A DNA stretch of 43,334 bases from a bacterium (GTDB taxonomy: Bacteria; Calescibacteriota; Calescibacteriia; Calescibacteriales; Calescibacteriaceae), in assembly GCA_030550715.1 (NCBI GenBank), contig JAUQOU010000014.1, positions 1 through 43,334 on the forward strand, written 5' to 3'. Shown here one piece after another: positions 33,104-41,932 of this stretch (its first letter is position 1; the number at the start of each line of letters is the position of its first letter). The notes under the pieces are model-generated. The model was not told the DNA's origin and did no database searches. It saw only the letters and a program-made list of their open reading frames with translations. Position numbers and translations under genes: made by a program.

Positions 33104-33583
33104 ATGAGAGGGATAAGGAGCGATATAAGCAGGGAGAGATTAATTTTCATAAGTTTTTTTCTTGTTCTTCTGCTTTTTCCTTATTTGTATTTCGGTTATT
33201 TGGCTTTTTTCCCTGACATTTTTTGTGTTCTTGTGGTCTACTGGGTGATTTCAGATGAGCAGAAGTCCTTCGGTGCTATACTTATTTCCGGGTTTTTAGC
33301 TGTTTTAAGGGTTTTTTTTGGTGGAAGCCCTTTTGCCGGAGCAATTTATGTTCTTTTCGGATTAGTTTCAACTTTTTTCCCTAGTTCTTTTGCTGGCAAC
33401 ATATTCTCTGTGATTTTGTGGACACCAGTTATAACTTTTTTCACCTCGCTTGTTGTATCTTTTGATTTTTCTCAATTTTTTTACAGTATTTTTCTTATTC
33501 TTTTGAAATTGCTTTCAACGACTATTTTTGCTGTTATTATCTTCCCGTTTTTATTTAGGGAAAGACGAAAGATTCTCATCTGA
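33104..33583 (+). CDS. mreD: MreD-like membrane protein
   Basis: About 159 residues with five hydrophobic segments, in the position of mreD directly after mreC. Sequence similarity to known MreD is weak by eye, but size, topology (short N-terminal tail, five to six helices, basic C-terminus RERRK) and operon position fit. ATG 33104 is a better start than the TTG at 33092. Few other explanations are likely. Confidence 0.75.
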   Translation: MRGIRSDISRERLIFISFFLVLLLFPYLYFGYLAFFPDIFCVLVVYWVISDEQKSFGAILISGFLAVLRVFFGGSPFAGAIYVLFGLVSTFFPSSFAGNIFSVILWTPVITFFTSLVVSFDFSQFFYSIFLILLKLLSTTIFAVIIFPFLFRERRKILI

Positions 33584-33588
33584 ATTTT

Positions 33589-34272
33589 TCAGTTTATATT
33601 TTCAAGAGCTTTTTTGATGATTTTTTGACTTCTTTTTTCTATTTCTTTTGGATTTTCAAGTATGTATGAGATTGATGCTGCCACTCTTGCACCAGCTTTT
33701 ACCACTTTATCTATGTTATTGTAGTTTATCCCTCCTATTGCGACAACGGGAAGCTCAGAAATTTTTACGGCTCTTTTTAAGTTTTCAATTCCTGTTGCAG
33801 GATATGGATTCTCTTTTGTTTTTGTTTTGAATATAGGACCAAAACTTATATAGTTCAGGAGATGCTTTTTCTTCATGGCTTCTTTTACTTGGCTTATGTT
33901 GTGAGTTGAAAATCCGATTACGAAATCTTTGAATTTTTCTTTTATTTTTTCAGGTGGTATATCTTCTTGCCCGATATGGATTTTATTTTCTCCGATTATA
34001 TATGCAAGGTCTGCTCTGTCGTTTATGAAAAAAAATATTCCTTCTTTTTCGCATTCGTATTTCATCTCTTCTGCCTGTTTGAGTTGTATGAACATATCTA
34101 ATTTTTTTGCTCTGTACTGCAATATTTTAGCTCCTCCATCTTTGCATCTTCTGACTATTTCTTTTATTTTTGATATATCTTTTTTGTTTGCTGATTGGGG
34201 TAAGAACTTATCATCTGTGACGACATAAAGGACAAATTTTTCTTGCTCTATAAGTTTTTTTAAGTCGAACAT
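33589..34272 (-). CDS. thiE: thiamine-phosphate synthase
   Basis: A 227-residue TIM barrel joining HMP-PP and HET-P into thiamine phosphate. Visible marks are LQYRAKKLD, the INDRADLAYIIG loop, IHIGQEDIP, the GFSTHN pyrophosphate-site segment, ISFGPIFKTKTKENP and VVAIGGINYNNI. The length is standard. No other thiamine gene or THI-box is seen around it. A TAAATT box lies 11 nt before the ATG, with no ribosome site. It converges with mreD (5 nt between stops). Confidence 0.93.
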   Translation of the reverse strand: MFDLKKLIEQEKFVLYVVTDDKFLPQSANKKDISKIKEIVRRCKDGGAKILQYRAKKLDMFIQLKQAEEMKYECEKEGIFFFINDRADLAYIIGENKIHIGQEDIPPEKIKEKFKDFVIGFSTHNISQVKEAMKKKHLLNYISFGPIFKTKTKENPYPATGIENLKRAVKISELPVVAIGGINYNNIDKVVKAGARVAASISYILENPKEIEKRSQKIIKKALENIN

Positions 34273-34364
34273 AGAATGACAAAAATTTAAGAACTTCTCA
34301 CTTAGATCGGTAAGATAGAAAATAAGTTTTTTGTGAAAGATATGATTAATTTTTTTGACTATTT

Positions 34365-34769
34365 ATGGAGAGAATTATTTTGGTTTTGCCTTCAGTATCA
34401 GTTGGATTAAGCGGGATTTTTGTCCTGCTCGGAGTATGGGCGATAAAGAAAAAAAAAGAGATCAAACTTCACAGGTTTTTTATGACCTCAGCTTTTATCT
34501 TATCTTTTATCTTCATTTCTTCTTACATATTAAAACACTTTATGTTTGGGACAAAAAGATATGAAGGGGATTTCAGAAATTTATATATTGTTATTCTTTC
34601 TCTTCACACTTTTTTGGCAACGCTGAATTTACCGTTTTCTATATATACGATTTTTTTGGCTATTCGCAAAAATTTTTCACGGCATAAAAAAATAGCTAAA
34701 ATCACCGCACCTTTATGGATCATTACCGCAATAACTGGCTGGATAGTGTTTCTATTTCTCTATCTTTGA
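34365..34769 (+). CDS. DUF420 membrane protein (CtaM-like)
   Basis: A 134-residue four-helix membrane protein with the DUF420 pattern: early KLHRFFMTSAFILSF with its conserved His, then YILKHFMFG, LHTFLATLNLPFSIYT and RHKKIAKITAPLWIITAITGW near the end. CtaM, a DUF420 protein in Staphylococcus, is needed for a heme-copper oxidase. That fits the cox operon 1.5 kb away, though a flavin-enzyme gene on the opposite strand lies between. Helices run about 5-25, 38-58, 72-97 and 113-133. The gene is convergent with its neighbour (2 nt apart). Confidence 0.88.
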   Translation: MERIILVLPSVSVGLSGIFVLLGVWAIKKKKEIKLHRFFMTSAFILSFIFISSYILKHFMFGTKRYEGDFRNLYIVILSLHTFLATLNLPFSIYTIFLAIRKNFSRHKKIAKITAPLWIITAITGWIVFLFLYL

Positions 34770-34771
34770 AA

Positions 34772-36037
34772 TTACAATTTTTCTAATCTCCGTGAAATTA
34801 TTTCGGCTATTGATGTTATGGGATCTGGAAATTTGCATATTTCAGGTTGATACGAAAACTCGAACCTTCTCATCTCATCTATTTTTATTCCTTTTTTTAT
34901 GCAGATGTAAAATATGTCAAGAAAGTGTCTGACCTCCGACCTGATATTAGATATAGCTTGAGCTTCAATTATATTCCCATCATTATCTACTTTCAGAAAA
35001 ACTTTCATTCTATCTTCTGAAAAAGGCATGACTTTTATATCAAGTGTGAAAGAGAAGGTATTTTGATCTTTACCGCTTTCTTTTTCTTGTATTTGTCCGA
35101 CTTTTCCTATTTCAAATCCGAAAGCTTTGATTATGCATGGTGAGATGATTTTTTGATATTTTTCTTTGGGTTCGTTCCCGTTTATGATTGCGAGGAGATT
35201 TTTCGCAGCTACTCTTGCTTGTTCTGCTGCTCGTGGTGCGACCTGAGGAATATTTTTATCTTCGACACAGTCGCCTGCTGAAAATACATCTTGATAAACT
35301 CCTTCCCCGTCTTCGTGTTTTAACCTCATAAAATCATCTACATATATTTTGTGTGGGGTGATGGTGTTTGGCTTGAATCCGACACAGAAAAGAACAAGAT
35401 CAGAGTCAAGCCCATCCGGGTCATCAACCTTCGTTCCGAAGTTGAAGCTTACTTTTTTGTTCGTTTCTGTTATTTTTTGATATAGAAAGTCAGACAGAGC
35501 AGGTGAAAGGAAATTTGGGAGAATTTTTTGTCCCATTTCAAAAACTTCAACATAAGTGTGTTTTGAGATAGCGCTTGCCATTTCAAGTCCGAGTATTCCA
35601 GAACCAACGACTGCAACCTTTCTGCTTTTTTCTAACCTTCTTTTTATTTCCAGAACATCTTCGTATTTTGTGGACTTTATGGACTTTTGAGATTTTGGTA
35701 AGGGCGTTTCTCCTCCGGTGGCGACGAAGATGAAATCAAATTTTTCTTTTTCTGTTTTACCATCTTTTTTTAAGTAGAGAACTGTTTTTGAAATTGGGTC
35801 AAGTTCAACTGCTTTGCCTTCAACTCTTATATCTTTAAAGGGTAGCGGTTCTAATAGTTTTTCTGGTTCTATTTTTCCTTCCACTGCTTCGGGGATTGAG
35901 CAAGGATGAAATATTTTCGGTCCTCTTTCTTCAAAAGCGACTATTTCAAGGTCGTTTTTCTTTTTATATCTTTTGAGTTCCGAAATGAATGTTATTCCTG
36001 CTGTGCCAAGTCCTACAACTCCTATTTTCACTCTCAT
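34772..36037 (-). CDS. FAD-dependent pyridine nucleotide-disulfide oxidoreductase (CoA-disulfide reductase/NADH oxidase-like)
   Basis: A 421-residue two-dinucleotide-fold flavoprotein. The FAD-binding start is VVGLGTAGITF; the second NAD(P)H fold has VAVVGSGILGLEMA; the C-terminal FAD site has VFSAGDCVE. A single Cys46 in FHPCSIPEAV takes the place of the redox Cys in CoA-disulfide reductase and water-forming NADH oxidase (Nox), so this class is the best guess. The dimerisation domain (about 300-421) is present. Substrate unknown. A TAAATT box lies 8 nt before the ATG with no ribosome site. Confidence 0.85.
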   Translation of the reverse strand: MRVKIGVVGLGTAGITFISELKRYKKKNDLEIVAFEERGPKIFHPCSIPEAVEGKIEPEKLLEPLPFKDIRVEGKAVELDPISKTVLYLKKDGKTEKEKFDFIFVATGGETPLPKSQKSIKSTKYEDVLEIKRRLEKSRKVAVVGSGILGLEMASAISKHTYVEVFEMGQKILPNFLSPALSDFLYQKITETNKKVSFNFGTKVDDPDGLDSDLVLFCVGFKPNTITPHKIYVDDFMRLKHEDGEGVYQDVFSAGDCVEDKNIPQVAPRAAEQARVAAKNLLAIINGNEPKEKYQKIISPCIIKAFGFEIGKVGQIQEKESGKDQNTFSFTLDIKVMPFSEDRMKVFLKVDNDGNIIEAQAISNIRSEVRHFLDIFYICIKKGIKIDEMRRFEFSYQPEICKFPDPITSIAEIISRRLEKL

Positions 36038-36045
36038 AAGAGAAA

Positions 36046-36051
36046 AATTTA
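36046..36051 (-). promoter_or_regulatory. Putative leaderless -10 box of the flavoprotein gene
   Basis: TAAATT on the minus strand ends 8 nt before the ATG; no ribosome site is present. Confidence 0.4.
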
Positions 36052-36254
36052 TGGTTTTTTTTCTTCTTTTTGCGATACTTTCAAACTCCGAAAGATTTTT
36101 CAGAAAAAAATGAAAAAGTAGATTTTATAATAAATTTTTCTGTTTAGAAGAAAAAATGCTGTAAAAATTTTTAGGAAAAAATTTTGTATTTTTGATAAAA
36201 AACTTTATTGCTTGTATAAGGTAATAGAAATTTGATTTTTGGGGTAGAGAGGAG

Positions 36255-37334
36255 ATGAGATGGTTTTTATTTGGATTGATTATATCAGGTATTGCAATTG
36301 GAGTCCCTATCGCATACTCTAAATTTTCAAAACCAAAATACATCTTATCTTCATTACCATATTCTTATCAGGAGATAGAGAGGAAGTACAGAGAAGAAGT
36401 TATATCTCAGATAAATGAAAAGCTGGAAGGTAAAGGTGTTAGCAGTGAGGTAAAAGACATTTTGGAGAAACTTAAAAATAATCTCGGAAGGGAGGAGAAC
36501 AATAAGCTTGTTGAGAGATTAAACTCGCTTCTTCAAGATGATGAGATAAAATCAATATCTTCAAAACTCGTTATAAGGTGGGAACCAGATGAGAGGAAAG
36601 TTAAAATAGGAAAAGAAATTTTTGAAAATCTTTGTATGACTTGCCACGGAAGAGCAGGAGATTCCTTCAATATAACTCCTGAGGGATTGAAAACAGACAT
36701 AGGATACCCTATTTATGCAAGAGATTTTACAGGTAAGTATCATAGGGAAGGAAAAGTAGTTTTCAAGTTCGCTTCTGATTACTTCGGAGAATTTGCCTCA
36801 GATGAAGACCTCAAAAAGATAATAAAGGAAGGACTTGCTGGAACTCCTATGCCCGGCTTCACTTACCTTTCAGATGAAGAGATAAACTCTCTTTTAGAAT
36901 ATATCAAGTCGCTTAATCCAAGATGGAAGTTCGCTTCTCCACAACCTAAAAACTACCCCGTTCCGCCAACTGACTTGCTTTCCGAGGAAAGAATAGAGAG
37001 AGGGAGAAGACAGTTTATGACTGTATGTATTGCTTGCCACAGAAACATAGAATCGGGAGAAGAACCGTTGGAACAACCACTCGCATGGTATAAGTTTGAC
37101 AAAAAAGGAAATATAATAACTCAGGATGGTTCTCCTTCTTTTCAGATGATCAAAGCAAGATGGTTTGGAAAAGAACCTTTGAGAAGAGGAAAACCAGAAT
37201 ATATATTCGCCACTATACGAGATGGGATAGCGGGAACAACTATGACTCCTTGGAGACATCTTGGAGATGAAACGATTTGGGATCTTGTGTCTTATATCCT
37301 TTACATTGAGAAAAAAGGCGCAGCGAGTAAATAA
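36255..37334 (+). CDS. membrane-anchored diheme cytochrome c
   Basis: A 359-residue protein with an N-terminal membrane anchor (about 3-21), a charged helical linker (35-105), and two class I cytochrome c domains. Heme sites are CMTCH (127-131) and CIACH (258-262), with likely Met ligands at 199 (GTPMPGF) and 330 (GTTMTPW). It faces the periplasm and probably donates electrons to the CuA site of the oxidase encoded 17 nt downstream. The ccmF/ccmH products in this window would mature it. It could also be a fused terminal domain of another complex. GAGAGGAG (36247-36254) directly precedes the ATG. Confidence 0.9.
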   Translation: MRWFLFGLIISGIAIGVPIAYSKFSKPKYILSSLPYSYQEIERKYREEVISQINEKLEGKGVSSEVKDILEKLKNNLGREENNKLVERLNSLLQDDEIKSISSKLVIRWEPDERKVKIGKEIFENLCMTCHGRAGDSFNITPEGLKTDIGYPIYARDFTGKYHREGKVVFKFASDYFGEFASDEDLKKIIKEGLAGTPMPGFTYLSDEEINSLLEYIKSLNPRWKFASPQPKNYPVPPTDLLSEERIERGRRQFMTVCIACHRNIESGEEPLEQPLAWYKFDKKGNIITQDGSPSFQMIKARWFGKEPLRRGKPEYIFATIRDGIAGTTMTPWRHLGDETIWDLVSYILYIEKKGAASK

Positions 37335-37351
37335 AGGAAGGAGGAAAAACT

Positions 37352-38098
37352 ATGCTTCCACAAGATATATCACAGCATGGATATCTCGTTGACAGGGTGA
37401 TAAAGCTTTCTATATGGGGAATAGTGGTAGTAGGTATAGTTTCTTTCTTTATCATGTTTTATATTCTTTATAAGTTCAGAAGGACGAAAAATCCCTTCCC
37501 TCTTTCAGATGTTCCATCAGGGTTGAAAAAGGTTATATTTATAGATTATGTTATGATAATTTTTGACCTGATACTTCTTTTTATGAGCACATGGGCTTGG
37601 TTCTTCTTTTTCGTCAGACCGGTTGAGAAGATAAAAAAAGAGGTTCAAGAAAAAGGAGAGAAGTTTGTTGAGGTCAGAGTGATAGGCAGGCAGTTTTTCT
37701 GGACAGTTGAGTATCCAGGGAGAGATGGAGTTTTCGGAACCCAAGATGATTTCAAACTCGGGAATCTTTTAGTTGTTCCGGAGGGCTATAATGTTTTTGT
37801 GAAGCTGACAAGCGGAGATGTTCTGCACTCATTTTTTATTCCTAATGCGAGGATAAAGTACGATGTTATTCCGGGAAGGGAGACGCATCTTTGGTTCAAA
37901 CCAGCCAAAGTCGGCAAGTATGAGATAGCATGTGCTGAGCTCTGCGGAGCTATGCATTACAGAATGAAGGGCTATCTTGTTGTCCTGAAAGAGCAAGATT
38001 ATAAGATGTGGTTAGATTCCGCTCCTTTTTCTGAAATTTCTTTTGATTATCTTGACGATGATAAAATTAAATTTGTGAAAGGGGGTGAGGTAAGATGA
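37352..38098 (+). CDS. coxB: cytochrome c oxidase subunit II
   Basis: A 248-residue subunit II with two membrane helices (about 19-41 and 62-88) and a periplasmic cupredoxin domain. All CuA ligands are visible: His159 (DVLHSF), Cys194, Glu196, Cys198, His202 and Met205 (CAELCGAMHYRM). There is no fused cytochrome c domain; the separate diheme cytochrome upstream may replace it. AAGGAGG lies 9 nt upstream of the ATG. The stop overlaps the coxA ATG by 4 nt. Confidence 0.96.
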   Translation: MLPQDISQHGYLVDRVIKLSIWGIVVVGIVSFFIMFYILYKFRRTKNPFPLSDVPSGLKKVIFIDYVMIIFDLILLFMSTWAWFFFFVRPVEKIKKEVQEKGEKFVEVRVIGRQFFWTVEYPGRDGVFGTQDDFKLGNLLVVPEGYNVFVKLTSGDVLHSFFIPNARIKYDVIPGRETHLWFKPAKVGKYEIACAELCGAMHYRMKGYLVVLKEQDYKMWLDSAPFSEISFDYLDDDKIKFVKGGEVR

Positions 38099-39807
38099 GC
38101 GAAGCGGTAGCATCGGCAGGGGTAATTCATCACGAAGAAACTTTTTTGAGAAAATACCTATTTTCAACAGATCACAAGACCATAGGTAAGCAGTATCTTA
38201 TCACGGGAATTGCTATGGCAATTTTGGGAGGTACTCTTGCGATTTTGTTCCGTATAAATCTCGCTCACCCGGGATTTTTGACGAATGAGCAGTACAATAC
38301 TTTTGTGACATATCATGGAGCTATAATGTTTTTCTGGGTTGCTATGCCTATTTTACTCGGAGGATTTGGCAATATTCTCATCCCGCTTATGATAGGTGCA
38401 AGAGATATGGCTTTCCCCACTCTCAACATGTTTTCTTATTGGGTGTTTTTTGTCTCTTCTGTGATTTTAATTATTTCTTTTTTTGTTCCTGGTGGAGCTT
38501 TTTCTGGTGGGTGGACAGTTTATCCTCCGCTGAGTGCTGACCCTGGAAGATACCTTGGAGCGAATTTGGGAACAGTTTTATTCTTGTTAGCTCTTGCGCT
38601 TGAGTTTGCATCTATGCTTATGGGTGGAGTGAATTTCATAACAACAGTTTTGACGATGAGAGCGAAGGGGCTTACGCTTATGCGACTTCCTATTTTTGTG
38701 TGGATGGAGATTGTAGCTTCTTTGCTATTTCTGTTCTCAGTGGCACCTCTTATTGCAGGAGCTATAATGCTTTTGCTTGATATTATTCTTGGGACTCACT
38801 TTTTCAGGGTTGAAGCGGGGAAAGTAGGGGACCCGGTTTTGTGGCAACATCTTTTTTGGTTTTTCGGACATCCTGAGGTTTATGTTATTTTGTTCCCGGC
38901 TCTTGGGATTTTGTTTGAGGTGATAACAACTTATTCAAGAAGACCTGTTTTCAGTTATAAATTGGTTGTGTACGCGACAATAGCTGCGGGAATTTTGAGT
39001 TTTCTTGTTTGGGCTCATCATCAGTTTGTAGCCGGAATAAATCCACTATCTGCTATTGCTTTTTCTATAACCACAATACTGATTTCTATTCCGTTTTCAA
39101 TGACTCTTGTTGTTATGGGGCTTACATTTGCAGGTGGTTCAATTCGTTTCACTCCTGCCATGCTATTTGCTATATTTGCTTTTTTGATGTTCATAATAGG
39201 GGGGCTGTCGGGACTACCGCTTGGGGCAGTTGGTAGTGATATATATTTTCACGATACTTACTTTGTTGTTGCCCATTTTCACTACACTGTCTTTACGATT
39301 GCTGTCCTTAGCACAATAGCAGGTATATATCACTGGTTTCCGAAGATGTTCGGGAGAAAGATAAACGAGACATTCGGAAAAATTCACGCGTGGCTTACCT
39401 TTATTTTCTACAATGGCTTTGCTTTTCCTGGATTTTTCTTGGGTTTAGCAGGGCATCCGAGGAGATACTACTCTGCGCTTGAATTCGGATATCTACAAAA
39501 ATATCAATGGGTTCATGAGCTTATGACTGTTTCTGCGGTTCTGCTTCTTACGACGCAGGTTGTATTTCTTTTTGTTTTCTTCTACAGTATTTTTGCTGGA
39601 GCTGAGGAGAAGTCGCCGAATCCTTGGAAATCAACGACTTTGGAGTGGCTTGCTCCATCTCCTCCGCCGCATCTCAACTGGGGTTCGTTCGCACCAGTCG
39701 TTGAGAGGGGTCCGTATGAGTACGCCAAAAACGGAAAAGATATAGATTACTTACCTCAGGGGAAACTTGTGAAATTGAAGCAACCTGTTAGTGGTCATGA
39801 GCATTGA
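38095..39807 (+). CDS. coxA: cytochrome c oxidase subunit I
   Basis: A 570-residue heme-copper oxidase catalytic subunit. Heme a ligands are His74 and His396; heme a3 ligand is His394; CuB ligands are His259, His308 and His309. Tyr263 in HPEVY can make the His-Tyr crosslink, and Glu261 is the D-channel glutamate, so the type is A1. D-channel Asp104, Asn93 and Asn111 are also present. By gap-free alignment from the HH motif, the usual K-channel Lys is Thr337 and its Thr partner is Phe334, so that channel looks lost. Operon: cytochrome c, coxB, coxA, coxC, coxD. Confidence 0.97.
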   Translation: MSEAVASAGVIHHEETFLRKYLFSTDHKTIGKQYLITGIAMAILGGTLAILFRINLAHPGFLTNEQYNTFVTYHGAIMFFWVAMPILLGGFGNILIPLMIGARDMAFPTLNMFSYWVFFVSSVILIISFFVPGGAFSGGWTVYPPLSADPGRYLGANLGTVLFLLALALEFASMLMGGVNFITTVLTMRAKGLTLMRLPIFVWMEIVASLLFLFSVAPLIAGAIMLLLDIILGTHFFRVEAGKVGDPVLWQHLFWFFGHPEVYVILFPALGILFEVITTYSRRPVFSYKLVVYATIAAGILSFLVWAHHQFVAGINPLSAIAFSITTILISIPFSMTLVVMGLTFAGGSIRFTPAMLFAIFAFLMFIIGGLSGLPLGAVGSDIYFHDTYFVVAHFHYTVFTIAVLSTIAGIYHWFPKMFGRKINETFGKIHAWLTFIFYNGFAFPGFFLGLAGHPRRYYSALEFGYLQKYQWVHELMTVSAVLLLTTQVVFLFVFFYSIFAGAEEKSPNPWKSTTLEWLAPSPPPHLNWGSFAPVVERGPYEYAKNGKDIDYLPQGKLVKLKQPVSGHEH

Positions 39808-39830
39808 ACTTAAAAGGAGGTTTTTTATCT

Positions 39831-40421
39831 ATGAGCGAGCAATTGAGGGTTTTAGATGAGTTAGAAAAAGAGGAATACGAATCGGTTCCTGTTCCTTTTC
39901 AGAAACTCGGCTTTTGGGTTTTTCTTGGGGGCGAGATAATAATTTTGGGTGGGATAGTTGCTTCTGCTATTTTGTTTCGCTTGAGCTATCCCGGGTGGTT
40001 CAAGAGTTCGGAACACACAAATGTAGTTATTGCTTCAATAAACACGATGGTTCTTCTTACAGGGAGTTTGACAGCTGTTCTGGCTCACAAATTTGCTACG
40101 ATAAGACAATGGGGTAAGGTTCAGTTATTTTTGGGTCTGACAGCTCTGTGCGGGTTTACATTCATTGGTATAAAATTTATTGAGTATTCTCGTGAGATTC
40201 ATCACGGATTTTTGCCAAGTTCTGGAATTTTTTGGATGTTTTACTATGGTATAACTGGATTGCACGGACTACACGTTCTTGCTGGCTCTCTCATAATTTT
40301 AGGTGTTATGTTGTTTTTGAGGAAGAAAAAGCTGGTTGAAGCTGTGGAAAATGCAGGTCTCTACTGGCACTTTGTAGATATAGTTTGGCTTTATATATTT
40401 CCGCTTTTTTACCTTACATAA
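39831..40421 (+). CDS. coxC: cytochrome c oxidase subunit III
   Basis: A 196-residue subunit III with five membrane helices, the usual short bacterial form. Conserved segments are the early VPFQKLGFWVFLGGEIIILG and the late GLHGLHVLAGSLIILGV, with the paired His residues of the family, and YWHFVDIVWLYIFPLFYL at the end. I chose ATG 39831 because AAAAGGAGG lies 10 nt upstream; a TTG at 39804 overlaps the coxA end. Confidence 0.95.
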   Translation: MSEQLRVLDELEKEEYESVPVPFQKLGFWVFLGGEIIILGGIVASAILFRLSYPGWFKSSEHTNVVIASINTMVLLTGSLTAVLAHKFATIRQWGKVQLFLGLTALCGFTFIGIKFIEYSREIHHGFLPSSGIFWMFYYGITGLHGLHVLAGSLIILGVMLFLRKKKLVEAVENAGLYWHFVDIVWLYIFPLFYLT

Positions 40422-40442
40422 CTTGAAGGAGGTTATAAGGAT

Positions 40443-40757
40443 ATGAAAGTTGGAGAGAGGCATGAGATAGAGGTTAGGAATCATGAACATCATCATCCGC
40501 CGTATGTCACTATTTACTTTATTCTTGTTTTTTTGACTTTTGCATCTATTTTAATATCTCAGATAGTTCATCGTCAGAAGGCACCTGCTTATGTTTTTAC
40601 AATAAGCACTGTGAAGGCGTTGCTCATAGCCTTATTTTATATGCATCTCAAATACGAGGGTAGATGGGTTCTTGCTTTTGCTATCATACCGCTTATAATA
40701 TTTGCACTTGTTCTTTTTGCTCTTATGCCAGATGTAGTGCCATATCAGAAAATGTAA
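40443..40757 (+). CDS. coxD: cytochrome c oxidase subunit IV (COX4_pro type)
   Basis: A 104-residue membrane protein with three helices, in the position of the small subunit IV. It has the family pattern of an N-terminal His-rich tail, then YFILVFLTFASILIS, the conserved KALLIALFYMHLKYE helix, and a final helix. AAGGAGGT lies 9 nt upstream of the ATG. Last gene of the cox operon. Confidence 0.9.
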   Translation: MKVGERHEIEVRNHEHHHPPYVTIYFILVFLTFASILISQIVHRQKAPAYVFTISTVKALLIALFYMHLKYEGRWVLAFAIIPLIIFALVLFALMPDVVPYQKM

Positions 40758-40830
40758 TTTTTTTCCCAACCGTTTTTTGTGTCAAAAACACAAATCTATG
40801 TATCGCATTTATCTTTTTTTTGATTTCTGA

Positions 40831-41901
40831 ATGAAGTCCAAAAATAAAAGAAAAATCTCAAAAATCAAAGGAAAAATAAAAAGCGGTCTGACTTATTTGT
40901 CTGCTGGGGTAAATTTAGACAGAGCAAGTGAGATAAAACAGAGAATAAAAGAAATAGCAATTGGAACTCTTTCTGATAGGGTCTTACAGGGTGTCGGCCC
41001 TTTTTCTGCTGTCCTGAAAGTAGGATCTGGTCAGGTTATGTTAGCTACATGTGATGGTGTTGGGACCAAAACTCTTCTTTCTTTGAAATATGGTAAGGTG
41101 AGAGAGCTCGGGTATGACCTTGTTGCGATGAATGTGAATGATGTTCTGGCGATGCATGGTAAACCTGAGTTCTTCCTTGATTATATAGGACTGAACTCCA
41201 TTGATGACTTTGATATTTTAGAATTTATAGAGGGAGTGGCAGAGGCGTGCAAAGTTTCAGCTTGTTCTCTTGTAGGTGGAGAGACCGCTCAAATGACGGG
41301 TTTTTATTCAAAGGGAGCAGTTGAACTTGTTGGTTTCTGCATAGGATTTGTAAATCCTGAGAATCTCCCCAAGATAGAAGATGTCAAAAAAGGAGATGTT
41401 ATTTTTGCATTTCCTTCAGCTGGCATCCACTCAAACGGTTTTTCGCTTATAAGAAAACTTGTTGAAAAAGGGCTCTTGAAGATGAACTCAAATTTCAGAG
41501 GTAAAAAACTATATGAAATTATTTTGAGACCAACAAGAATTTATGTGAGAGATTTTTTTTCTCTCGTGGAAAAAGTGGGATATCCAAAAGTTTCAGCACA
41601 TATAACAGGAGGAGGTATTCCTGAAAATCTCGGAAGAGTTATTCCTGATGGACTTTCTGCTTTCATCATTGAAAAAAAACTTCATGAAATCCAGGAAAAT
41701 TTTACAGATGGAATATTTGATTTGATTTCAAAGTTTGTAGAGAGAAATGAGATGAGAAGGGTTTTCAATTTGGGTATAGGATTTGCTATGGTTTTCAGTT
41801 CTGAGATTTCTGATAAGATAAAGAGTTATTGCTCTGATTTGGGAGCTTTTGAAGTCGGATATATAGATGATTTTGCAGGAAGTAAAGTTTTGTTCATTTG
41901 A
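40831..41901 (+). CDS. purM: phosphoribosylformylglycinamidine cyclo-ligase (AIR synthetase)
   Basis: Closes the imidazole ring in purine synthesis with ATP. The 356 residues match PurM: YLSAGVNLD, TCDGVGTKTLLSLKYGK, DLVAMNVNDVLAMHGKPEFFLDYIG, GGETAQMTGFY, FPSAGIHSNGFSLIRK and the THITGGG-like HITGGGIPENL segment are all there. A lysine-rich extension of about 25 residues precedes the core. No other pur genes are adjacent. The ATG has no ribosome site. Confidence 0.96.
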   Translation: MKSKNKRKISKIKGKIKSGLTYLSAGVNLDRASEIKQRIKEIAIGTLSDRVLQGVGPFSAVLKVGSGQVMLATCDGVGTKTLLSLKYGKVRELGYDLVAMNVNDVLAMHGKPEFFLDYIGLNSIDDFDILEFIEGVAEACKVSACSLVGGETAQMTGFYSKGAVELVGFCIGFVNPENLPKIEDVKKGDVIFAFPSAGIHSNGFSLIRKLVEKGLLKMNSNFRGKKLYEIILRPTRIYVRDFFSLVEKVGYPKVSAHITGGGIPENLGRVIPDGLSAFIIEKKLHEIQENFTDGIFDLISKFVERNEMRRVFNLGIGFAMVFSSEISDKIKSYCSDLGAFEVGYIDDFAGSKVLFI

Positions 41902-41932
41902 ACGATTTGAGCATATAAGAAAGATTTCACAA

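Noticed and set aside
34273-34364. Possible thiamine riboswitch upstream of thiE
   Set aside because: The gap is only about 90 nt, is A/T-rich and shows no THI-box core such as CTGAGA.
40776-40794. TTTGTGT-CAAAA-ACACAAA hairpin after coxD as a terminator
   Set aside because: The stem is A/T-rich with no U-run behind it (TCTATG follows), so the support is too weak.
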